Source: Thomasclavelia sp. (lineage in GTDB: Bacteria > Bacillota_I > Bacilli_A > Erysipelotrichales > Erysipelotrichaceae). From it: a stretch of DNA of 15,756 nucleotides. The stretch covers positions 1-15,756 of the forward strand of contig JAHHTG010000018.1 of assembly GCA_020024765.1 (NCBI GenBank). The letters run 5' to 3'. The position numbers and the translations under genes were made by a program. Below the pieces are notes generated by a model, which searched no databases, was not told the origin of the DNA, and saw only the letters and a list, made by a program, of their open reading frames with translations. Below, one piece after another: positions 7,211 through 13,457 of this stretch (within the stretch, counting starts at the first letter, position 1; each line of letters starts with the position of its first letter).

Positions 7211-8494
7211 TTAATAAATGTCATTTGGTAAAACTTCAGGTTCTTCATCATCAAGACGAATATTCTTACGGAAAACAGTTGGAGTCATTCCTTTAAGTTT
7301 TAAGAAATTACGATCGAATGTCTTAATAGTGTTATAACCAACATCCAAAGCAATATGAACTACTGGTAAATCTGTCGTTAATAATAGTTCACAAGCACGA
7401 TTAATTCTTAAATGTTGTAAGAAGTCTTCGAAGTTAACTTCAAGTTGGAATAACAACTTACGGTTAAGTTCAATCACCGAAATATCAAAACGTTTTGCAA
7501 CACCAGCAACTGACAAATCTTCGTGATAATTTTTAAGAATATAGTCAATGATTTCGAATGTTAAAGAACGGTTTTGATCCTTGAACATGTGATCTTTAGC
7601 CTTATAAATTGAACGATACTGTTTAGGCGAAAGATTCATTCTAGCTGTAAACACTTTCACTAAGTGCGAAGCATCGGTATAGCCGACCATGTAGGCAATA
7701 TCGATTAATGCCAAGTCAGTATAAGTTAACAAATCTATTGCCTTGGTAATACGCATATCGTTAACTAAATCATTAAAAGTACGCCCAGTAACATCGGTGA
7801 TATAGCGGGAAATCGATGATTCACTCATGTAAAAGACATCTGATAAACAATCTAAAGTTAAACGGTTTGAGATGTGTGAGTAGATGTATTTAAAGATATT
7901 TTGACGATTATCGAGTTCAATTTCTTCGCCACTCTTTGTAACACAAGTCTTTTTCTTTTCAATATAACGAATGAAATCGATGATTATTTCAATAATTTTA
8001 TTCGAAACATAAATTTCACTTAATTCTTTTTCTTGCTCAACATCATAAATTGAGTCAATTCCTGCTTCTTGTTTAATTGATTCAAGAATTGATTCCATCT
8101 TTGTTTGTTCGGCTTTTGTTAATTGAATAACGGGATTTTCAATAATCGGATTAATAATTGAATAATCGCTTGAAATCATATTCAATTGTAATTTCAACAT
8201 ATTTTGGATAATTGAAGAATTATATACTACTTTGATGAAGTGCAACGGGCTTTCAACATCTTTAATAACAGTTGTTTCCCATGGCAAAATTGCGACCATG
8301 CTACCTTTTTTGATTTCGTAATTCATACCATCAATAGAAATTGTAGCTTTACCTTTTAATAAATATAGGAAACGGGCTTGGCGATGAATTAAAGGTTTTG
8401 TGTCTTCATCAATAAATTCGACATCGTAGCTGTAAAATTTACGTTTATCGTAACTAGAACAGTACTGATCCTGGACTTGTGTAATTTCTCGCAT
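7211..8494 (-). CDS. AraC-family regulator with cupin sensor and two tandem AraC DNA-binding domains
   Basis: A cytosolic transcription regulator of 427 residues. An N-terminal cupin-like domain (about 36-86, FLYLLKGKATISIDG) is followed by a helical linker. The first AraC domain spans about 198-299 (IAYMVGYTDASHLVKVF, SPKQYR). A second complete AraC domain spans about 312-412 (VHIALDVGYNTIKTFDRNF, GMTPTVFRKN). Normal AraC proteins have one such domain of two helix-turn-helix units, so this one has four. An in-frame ATG at 8521 is rejected because it lies upstream of the -10 box. The ATG at 8494 has GAGG 6-7 bases before it. The gene precedes the amidohydrolase-CDF operon, a likely target. 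The ligand is unknown. Confidence 0.88.
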   Translation of the reverse strand: MREITQVQDQYCSSYDKRKFYSYDVEFIDEDTKPLIHRQARFLYLLKGKATISIDGMNYEIKKGSMVAILPWETTVIKDVESPLHFIKVVYNSSIIQNMLKLQLNMISSDYSIINPIIENPVIQLTKAEQTKMESILESIKQEAGIDSIYDVEQEKELSEIYVSNKIIEIIIDFIRYIEKKKTCVTKSGEEIELDNRQNIFKYIYSHISNRLTLDCLSDVFYMSESSISRYITDVTGRTFNDLVNDMRITKAIDLLTYTDLALIDIAYMVGYTDASHLVKVFTARMNLSPKQYRSIYKAKDHMFKDQNRSLTFEIIDYILKNYHEDLSVAGVAKRFDISVIELNRKLLFQLEVNFEDFLQHLRINRACELLLTTDLPVVHIALDVGYNTIKTFDRNFLKLKGMTPTVFRKNIRLDDEEPEVLPNDIY

Positions 8495-8511
8495 ATAGTA
8501 CCTCGCACCAT

Positions 8512-8540
8512 ATTTTAACATTTTATGATTTATTTGTGAA
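8512..8540 (-). promoter_or_regulatory. AraC regulator promoter, decides the gene start
   Basis: TTCACA (8540-8535), a 17-base spacer ending in an extended TGT, and TAAAAT (8517-8512) form a strong sigma-A-type promoter on minus. Transcription would begin near 8505, so translation must start at 8494 and not at 8521. An imperfect palindrome, TGATTTATCA (8553-8562), lies upstream and could be an operator. Confidence 0.75.
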
Positions 8541-8781
8541 TTAATTTAATGCTGATTTATCAAGTTATAAATTCGGTCTATATATCTTTCGTTCTAATTA
8601 ATGACCAAAATTTTTATATTTCTTTGCTTCTTATATAGCATAAACATTTAAAATCTTTACTAAATTTTATACATATTAAATAATAAGCGACTTAATCAGT
8701 CACTTATATTTATTTACGATGTTTGGCTTTTTACCTAAAATACAAAAATTACAATTTGCACAGTGCCTTAATGCCAGCCCA
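8541..8781. other. Intergenic stretch with one hairpin and no convincing gene
   Basis: This AT-rich gap separates the AraC promoter from the argS terminator. ATAAGCGAC (8683-8691) and GTCACTTAT (8699-8707) form a 9-pair hairpin with a 7-base loop. The one mismatch on plus (C-A) is a G-U pair on minus, so it folds better as minus-strand RNA. It may be a second terminator for argS read-through. A 31-codon open frame here has no ribosome site. Confidence 0.4.
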
Positions 8782-8815
8782 ATAAAAAACTGCATAAGTT
8801 TAAATTATGCAGTTT
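8782..8815 (-). terminator. argS terminator
   Basis: On minus, AAACTGCATAA (8815-8805) pairs perfectly with TTATGCAGTTT (8797-8787) around a 7-base loop and runs into TTTTATT. It begins 8 bases after the argS stop. Confidence 0.9.
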
Positions 8816-8822
8816 AAATAAA

Positions 8823-10496
8823 TTATTTTTCTGTAGATTCCATTTTTTCAGGAGTACTTACACCGATTAGGTATAATGCGTTCTTTAATGCAATCTTAGT
8901 TGCTAAAGATAATGCTAAACGTTGTTTAGATAATTCAATATTGTTTGTATCAATCATCTTTAAAGCGCCATAGAATGAATGGAAGTATTGAGCCAACTTT
9001 TGGATGTAGTTACAAATCTTGTTTGGAGAACGAGTAAGAGCTGCATCGGCTACAACACCTGGGAATTCATTGATGTGTTTTAATAAGTCAATTTCTTTTT
9101 CATTAACTAATAAATCATAATGATCTAATTTGCCAACTTCAATACCTGCTTCTTTTGCTTTATTTAAAGCTGTGCAAATACGAGCGTATGCGTATTGAGC
9201 ATAGTAAACTGGATTTTCATTTGTTTTTGTACGTGCAAGAGTTAAGTCAAAATCTAAGTGAGTATCAACAGCTCTTGATAAGAAGAAGTAACGAGCTGAG
9301 TCTAAGCCAATATCATCAACTAATTCACGAATAGTGATGGCATTACCAGTACGTTTAGACATCTTAACTTCTTCACCGTTTTCAACTAGACGTACCATTT
9401 GAATGATATCAACTTCTAGTGAACCCTTTGGATAGCCTAAAGCTGTAATCGCAGCTTGCATACGAGGAACGTAACCATGGTGGTCAGCACCCCATAAGTT
9501 AACTAATTTCTTATAACCACGTTCAAATTTGTATACATGGTTAGCGATATCTGGTGTTAAGTATGTGTAGAAACCATCAGATTTCTTTAGTACACGGTCC
9601 TTATCATCGCCATATTCAGTAGACTTGAACCAGAATGCACCATCTTGTTCGTAAGTTAGACCTTTATCAATCATAATCTTTAAAGCATCATCAACACGGC
9701 CAGCATCAACGATAGCTTTTTCACTTACCCAAGAATCAAATTCACAACCGAAGTATTTTAAATCTTCTTCGATACGTTTCATTTCTAAGTGGTAGCCTTC
9801 CTTCTTAAAGAATTTTAAAGCATCTTCGTTTGGAACATTTAACCATTTGTCACCATCGGCTTCTTTGATTTGTTTAGCGATATCAATGATATCTAAACCA
9901 TGGTAACCATCTTCAGGTAAAGTAAATTCTTTACCAAATAATTCTAAATAACGTGCTTGAACAGATAATGCAAGCATATCCATTTGACGACCATTATCGT
10001 TAATATAATATTCTCTTAAGCAGTTATAACCAGATGCTTTCAATAAACGACAAGTACTATCGCCCCAAGCAGCACCACGAGCATGTCCTAAGTGTAGGAT
10101 ACCTGTAGGGTTAGCGGAAACATATTCAACTAAAATTGGGAAACCATTGCCTGAATTGTTGTGTCCGAATTCATCACCTTGGTCAATAACTGTATTAATA
10201 ATATCTGCCATTTCAGATTTCTTAATCCAGAAGTTGATAAAACCAGGTCCTGCGATTGCAATCTTATCTGTATTTTGAAGTTTTTCTTCTAATCCAGCAA
10301 CAAGTTCAGCTGCAATTTCTTGAGGTCGACGTCTTAATACCTTAGTCAAACGCATAGCGATATTTGTTGAGTAGTCACCATTTGCGTTGTCCTTAGGGAT
10401 TTCGATCATTACCATACCGTTTTCAGGCACATAATCGAATTTTTCTTTAATTACTTCTTTAATTGTGTCAATTAAGACGTTTTCGATCTTATTCAT
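8823..10496 (-). CDS. argS: Arginyl-tRNA synthetase (class I)
   Basis: ArgS charges tRNA-Arg with arginine using ATP. At 557 residues it has normal length. It shows the N-terminal Add1-type domain (about 1-115), the class I HIGH motif as HLGH (135-138, in NPTGILHLGHARGAAWGD), LWGADHHGY (334-342), the KMSKS loop as KMSKR (378-382) and a C-terminal helical DALR anticodon domain (about 435-550) ending in GVSTPEKM plus five residues. AAGGAAGG precedes the ATG. The tRNA-Arg(ACG) gene ends 69 bases upstream, with an intrinsic terminator between. No clear promoter fits in the 30 bases after that terminator, so expression probably depends on read-through or a promoter near the tRNA 3' end. Confidence 0.97.
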   Translation of the reverse strand: MNKIENVLIDTIKEVIKEKFDYVPENGMVMIEIPKDNANGDYSTNIAMRLTKVLRRRPQEIAAELVAGLEEKLQNTDKIAIAGPGFINFWIKKSEMADIINTVIDQGDEFGHNNSGNGFPILVEYVSANPTGILHLGHARGAAWGDSTCRLLKASGYNCLREYYINDNGRQMDMLALSVQARYLELFGKEFTLPEDGYHGLDIIDIAKQIKEADGDKWLNVPNEDALKFFKKEGYHLEMKRIEEDLKYFGCEFDSWVSEKAIVDAGRVDDALKIMIDKGLTYEQDGAFWFKSTEYGDDKDRVLKKSDGFYTYLTPDIANHVYKFERGYKKLVNLWGADHHGYVPRMQAAITALGYPKGSLEVDIIQMVRLVENGEEVKMSKRTGNAITIRELVDDIGLDSARYFFLSRAVDTHLDFDLTLARTKTNENPVYYAQYAYARICTALNKAKEAGIEVGKLDHYDLLVNEKEIDLLKHINEFPGVVADAALTRSPNKICNYIQKLAQYFHSFYGALKMIDTNNIELSKQRLALSLATKIALKNALYLIGVSTPEKMESTEK

Positions 10497-10526
10497 ATCT
10501 TTTTCCTTCCTTTTATGATCTCTAAA

Positions 10527-10552
10527 ATAAAAAAATCTATCACGAGGATAGA
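10527..10552 (-). terminator. Short terminator between tRNA-Arg and argS
   Basis: On minus, TCTATC (10552-10547) pairs with GATAGA (10541-10536) around a 5-base loop, followed by TTTTTTTATTTT. The 6-pair AT-rich stem should be leaky. It ends the tRNA transcript and may attenuate argS. Confidence 0.7.
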
Positions 10553-10565
10553 ATGTTTTTTATAA

Positions 10566-10642
10566 TGGCGCGCCCAGTAGGAATCGAACCCGCAACCTTT
10601 TGATCCGTAGTCAAACGCTCTATCCAGTTGAGCTATGGGCGC
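10566..10642 (-). tRNA. tRNA-Arg (anticodon ACG)
   Basis: The cloverleaf folds with acceptor GCGCCCA/TGGGCGC, D-stem GCTC/GAGC, anticodon loop CTACGGA and discriminator G with encoded CCA, 77 bases in all. ACG, with A34 normally edited to inosine, reads CGU/CGC/CGA. The T-stem is GCGGG/CCTAC and has one C-A mismatch at the second pair. It is the last tRNA of the cluster, facing argS. Confidence 0.96.
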
Positions 10643-10655
10643 ATAAAATAAATAG

Positions 10656-10741
10656 TGGTGGGGCTGGAGGGACTTGAACCCTCACGGTATTGCTACCGCC
10701 GGATTTTAAGTCCGACGCGTCTACCATTCCGCCACAACCCC
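10656..10741 (-). tRNA. tRNA-Leu (anticodon TAA)
   Basis: An 86-base class II tRNA with a long variable arm. Acceptor GGGGTTG pairs with CAGCCCC (one G-U), the anticodon loop is CTTAAAA, and the discriminator is A with encoded CCA. The gap to tRNA-Arg is 13 bases. Confidence 0.95.
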
Positions 10742-10749
10742 ACTTTTGC

Positions 10750-10823
10750 TGGAGGTTCCTGCCAGATTCGAACTGGCGATCACAGAGTTGCAGTCTATTG
10801 CCTTACCACTTGGCTAAGGAACC
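10750..10823 (-). tRNA. tRNA-Cys (anticodon GCA)
   Basis: A 74-base cloverleaf with acceptor GGTTCCT/AGGAACC, anticodon loop CTGCAAC, T-arm GCCAG-TTCGAAT-CTGGC, discriminator T and encoded CCA. It is first in the three-tRNA cluster, 8 bases from tRNA-Leu. Confidence 0.96.
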
Positions 10824-10848
10824 GCTGTACTACCTTCCGTGCTTAATT

Positions 10849-10877
10849 ATATTATCAAAAACTAATCGTCTTTGCAA
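10849..10877 (-). promoter_or_regulatory. Promoter of the tRNA cluster
   Basis: On minus, TTGCAA (10877-10872) and TAATAT (10854-10849) are 17 bases apart, and an overlapping perfect TATAAT (10851-10846) gives a 20-base spacer. It lies about 25 bases before the tRNA-Cys 5' end, as expected for stable RNA. Confidence 0.6.
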
Positions 10878-10940
10878 GCCTTTTTGTGCAATTTTTTTAA
10901 TAATTTTTAAATTATTTTTTACATTAAATAACGCACATCG

Positions 10941-10968
10941 CTCATACCCTTTATTCATGGGATATGAG
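10941..10968 (-). terminator. Hairpin over the 3' end of the Nudix gene
   Basis: On minus, CTCATATCCC (10968-10959) pairs with GGGTATGAG (10949-10941) with one bulged base, and the stop codon at 10953-10951 lies in the loop. The T tail is poor, so it may be a weak terminator or a 3'-end stabiliser. Confidence 0.4.
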
Positions 10969-11400
10969 TCGATTTTCCATATCGTAAACTAATTTTAATT
11001 CTTGCACAACATCGTTATCAAAGATGCCATTTAGAAAGTATCTATCCCCTTCCCACATCTCTAATTCATCTAATTTATTAATTGGAATCCATTTTAATAC
11101 ACCTTCATTGCATTCTTTGATATCTCCTTCGAATTCTTTTGCAATATACACGAACATCAATTCGTTATCGTATTTCGCAAAATTGAATGTTACAACCGAT
11201 TTTAAGATTGGATTCTTTAAAGTTAAACCTGTCTCTTCAAATGTTTCACGAATGATACATTCTTTAGGACTTTCGCCTTCTTCAACTTTTCCGCCAACAC
11301 CAATCCATTTGTTGGCATTCATATCATTCTCTTTCTTAATTCGATGTAACATTAAAACTTCTCTATCTTTTACAATATAACAAATGGTTGTCAATAACAT
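10951..11400 (-). CDS. Nudix hydrolase, MutT-like (possible 8-oxo-dGTP diphosphatase)
   Basis: Nudix enzymes hydrolyse nucleoside diphosphates linked to another group, using Mg. The 149-residue protein has a perfect Nudix box, G-x5-E-x7-RE-x2-EE-x-G, at residues 37-59 (GKVEEGE, RETFEETGL). The N-terminus (ICYIVKDREVLMLHRIKKENDMN) and the later W-x-P segment (KWIPINKLDELEMWEGDRYF) resemble the MutT/8-oxo-dGTP group of Firmicutes. The true substrate cannot be told from sequence. AGAGG lies about 7 bases before the ATG. It follows the tRNA-binding gene after a hairpin, so it may be expressed by read-through. Confidence 0.92.
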   Translation of the reverse strand: MLLTTICYIVKDREVLMLHRIKKENDMNANKWIGVGGKVEEGESPKECIIRETFEETGLTLKNPILKSVVTFNFAKYDNELMFVYIAKEFEGDIKECNEGVLKWIPINKLDELEMWEGDRYFLNGIFDNDVVQELKLVYDMENRLISHE

Positions 11401-11423
11401 AAGCGCGCCTCTTTCTAAAGTTT

Positions 11424-11446
11424 AAAAGTTGCATATCGCAACTTTT
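11424..11446 (-). terminator. Hairpin between tRNA-binding protein and Nudix genes
   Basis: On minus, AAAAGTTGC (11446-11438) pairs perfectly with GCAACTTTT (11432-11424) around a 5-base loop. The tail TTTTAAACTTT is interrupted, so termination is probably partial and the Nudix gene may be read through. Confidence 0.6.
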
Positions 11447-11448
11447 AA

Positions 11449-11790
11449 TTAATCAACTAATGTACCAGGTACAAAGTCTTTTGTAATTGTTAATAGTTCA
11501 ACATCCTCATCATCAACCAAAGATGCGCACATTAACATACCATTAGATTCTAAACCTCTGAACTTCGCTGGTTTCAAATTTGTAACCACAACAACACGTT
11601 TGCCAATAACTTCTTCAGGTTTGTAGAAATCTGCAATACTTGAAATAATTTGTCTTGGTTCTTCTTCGCCAACATCAACTTTAAAAACTAATAGACGATC
11701 AGCATTAGGATGCATTGAACATTCTAGGATAACACCTAATTTAAATTCGATTTTATCGAAATCAGAATAAGAAATTACGTTTTTTGCCAT
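11449..11790 (-). CDS. Stand-alone tRNA-binding domain protein (Trbp111 / MetRS C-terminal type)
   Basis: A 113-residue OB-fold tRNA-binding protein like Trbp111 and the C-terminal domain of methionyl-tRNA synthetase. Conserved family segments are visible: the FDKIEFKLGVIL start, HPNADRLLVFKVDVG, the PRQIISSIA run, KRVVVVTNLKPAKFRG and ESNGMLMCAS. Such proteins form homodimers that bind tRNA structure non-specifically, in the cytosol. AAGGAGGG lies 6 bases before the ATG. An extended -10 promoter is just upstream. It sits near a tRNA cluster and argS, which fits a translation role but proves nothing. It could also be called a CsaA/YgjH-like protein. Confidence 0.9.
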   Translation of the reverse strand: MAKNVISYSDFDKIEFKLGVILECSMHPNADRLLVFKVDVGEEEPRQIISSIADFYKPEEVIGKRVVVVTNLKPAKFRGLESNGMLMCASLVDDEDVELLTITKDFVPGTLVD

Positions 11791-11812
11791 AATTATCCCT
11801 CCTTAGGCCTTA

Positions 11813-11821
11813 ATTATACCA
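11813..11821 (-). promoter_or_regulatory. Extended -10 promoter of the tRNA-binding gene
   Basis: TGGTATAAT on minus (TGn plus perfect TATAAT at 11818-11813). No good -35 is seen. Start would be near 11806, giving a 5' leader of about 16 bases with AAGGAGGG. Confidence 0.65.
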
Positions 11822-11842
11822 AAAGCAATTAAATATATGCCA

Positions 11843-11868
11843 CATAAAAAGGCCATGTATATGGCCTT
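11843..11868 (-). terminator. Terminator of the pot operon
   Basis: On minus, AAGGCCAT (11868-11861) pairs perfectly with ATGGCCTT (11856-11849) around a tetraloop and runs into TTTTTATG. It is 15 bases after the potC stop and closes the operon without a potD. Confidence 0.88.
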
Positions 11869-11883
11869 AAAATGAACTAAAAG

Positions 11884-12675
11884 TTATTGCGCCTTCTTCA
11901 TTCTTTTTTCTTTAAGATATGGCACAACATTAATAATGATTAAAATCACTGTAATTGCAAAGATAATCAAAGCTGATAATGCATTAACACTTGGGTTAAT
12001 ACGTTTAACACTTGAGTAAACAAATGTTGAAATATTATTGATACCAGGACCTGTTACAAAGTAAGAGATAATAAAATCATCAAATGACATTGTAAAAGCA
12101 ATTAAAGCACCTGAGACAATGCCTGGCAAGATTTGTGGAATAATGACCTTATATAGGGCTTGGAATGGCGTACAGCCAAGATCTAGAGCTGCTTCAGCAA
12201 TATTATCATCAAGTTGACGTAATTTTGGCATAATTGAAAGAATTACGTAAGGAATACAGAAGATAATATGAGCAAGCAACAAAGTCACAAAACCTGTTTG
12301 CATATTTAATGATTTAAAGAACAACATCAAACCAATTGCTGTAACAATTTCTGGATTCAACATTGGTAAGTTATTTGTTTGAGTTACAAGTTCTCTTACA
12401 ATACGCTTTGATTTGCTTAAACCGATTGCTGTAATTGTACCAATAATCGTAGAGACAATAGTCGCAATGACCGCAATGACAACAGTATAGTAAACCGATT
12501 CCATCATCATACGATTGTTAAACATCTTTTCATACCATTTTAAAGAGAAACCTGTGAAATGTGTTAATGAACGAGATTCGTTGAATGAAAAGAAGACAAC
12601 ATAAATGATTGGCAAGTAGAAGAACAACATGACAATCGTCAAGAAAATTTTCGAGAAGATCTTTTTATTTTTCAT
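11884..12675 (-). CDS. potC: PotC-type ABC transporter permease
   Basis: Inner-membrane permease of a spermidine/putrescine-type ABC importer, 263 residues, with about six membrane helices. The EAA loop that docks on the ATPase reads EAALDLGCTPFQALYKVIIP (about 161-180). FDDFIISYF and KRINPSVNALS are typical of PotC. A longer in-frame start at 12696 would overlap potB. I choose the ATG at 12675 because AAGGAGG, encoded in the end of potB, lies 9 bases before it, and potB ends 1 base earlier. It is the last operon gene; the usual potD is absent. Polyamine specificity is by homology only. Confidence 0.92.
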   Translation of the reverse strand: MKNKKIFSKIFLTIVMLFFYLPIIYVVFFSFNESRSLTHFTGFSLKWYEKMFNNRMMMESVYYTVVIAVIATIVSTIIGTITAIGLSKSKRIVRELVTQTNNLPMLNPEIVTAIGLMLFFKSLNMQTGFVTLLLAHIIFCIPYVILSIMPKLRQLDDNIAEAALDLGCTPFQALYKVIIPQILPGIVSGALIAFTMSFDDFIISYFVTGPGINNISTFVYSSVKRINPSVNALSALIIFAITVILIIINVVPYLKEKRMKKAQ

Positions 12676-12676
12676 C

Positions 12677-13456
12677 CTAGCGTGCCTCCTTATCATAATC
12701 GAACTTACGTGTTAGATACATTGAGATTAAGATGACGACTGTCATGATTAAACTGATTGCACTACCGAAGTTCCAGTCACCAGTTGTGACAAAATAGTTT
12801 TCAATTAAGTTACCAACCAAGACATAACTTCCACCACCTAGCAATTGTGGAATGAAGAATGAAGATACTGCTGGTAAAAAGACTAGTGAGATACCTGAGA
12901 TAATGCCAGGCACTGATAAAGGTAAAGTTACCTTCAAGAAAGCTTGTTTATTATCACAGCCTAAATCGTGAGCTGCAACGATTAAGTTTTTGTCCATTTT
13001 TGATAATGAAGTATAAATTTGTAAGATCATGAATGGCAAAAAATTGTAAACCATGCCAATATAAACTTTCATTTCTGGTGTAAAACTTGTTTCAAGTAAA
13101 ATACCACGCCATGCATATGTGCGTACTAACATATTAATCCACATTGGCAAAGTGATTAATAGCACCATAATTCCTTGAGAATTACTCTTAAGTTTTGCAA
13201 TAAAATATGCTGTTGGATAACCAATGGCAATACAAACTAAAGTTGTTACTACCGCAATCTTTAAAGATCTAACTAATACCTTAATAAAGATTGGATCATT
13301 AAAGAAACGAATGAAGTTTTCAATAGTGAAGTTGATTGTTAAAACATCATTACCGGGTTGAGTGAAAGCGTAAACCACGATAATCAACATTGGCATCAAA
13401 ATAAAGATGCCGGCCCAAACACAATATGGGTAGACTAATTGACGGAAATTCTTCAT
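12677..13456 (-). CDS. potB: PotB-type ABC transporter permease
   Basis: The partner permease, 259 residues, with six predicted membrane helices (the first about 11-30). It has the EAA loop AAHDLGCDNKQAFLKVTLPL (161-180) and the PotB-like segments LPMWINMLVRTYAW and LLGGGSYVLVGNLIENYF. It forms the membrane channel with PotC, driven by PotA. Its ATG is 1 base after the potA stop; a weak GGTGA inside the potA end is the only ribosome site, so translation is probably coupled to potA. Length is slightly under the usual 270-290. Confidence 0.92.
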   Translation of the reverse strand: MKNFRQLVYPYCVWAGIFILMPMLIIVVYAFTQPGNDVLTINFTIENFIRFFNDPIFIKVLVRSLKIAVVTTLVCIAIGYPTAYFIAKLKSNSQGIMVLLITLPMWINMLVRTYAWRGILLETSFTPEMKVYIGMVYNFLPFMILQIYTSLSKMDKNLIVAAHDLGCDNKQAFLKVTLPLSVPGIISGISLVFLPAVSSFFIPQLLGGGSYVLVGNLIENYFVTTGDWNFGSAISLIMTVVILISMYLTRKFDYDKEAR

Positions 13457-13457
13457 C

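Noticed and set aside
8700..8795. A 31-codon minus frame with a C-x2-C-x2-C cluster
   Set aside because: The ATG lies in the stem of the argS terminator, there is no ribosome site, and the stop falls in another hairpin. The cysteines are probably chance.
10899..10921. Palindrome AATAATTT-TT-AAATTATT followed by T on plus
   Set aside because: It looks like a plus-strand terminator but is pure A/T in an AT-rich gap, and no plus-strand gene lies upstream.
12676..12696. Longer potC start giving MIRRHAR
   Set aside because: These codons contain the AAGGAGG ribosome site for the ATG at 12675 and overlap potB.
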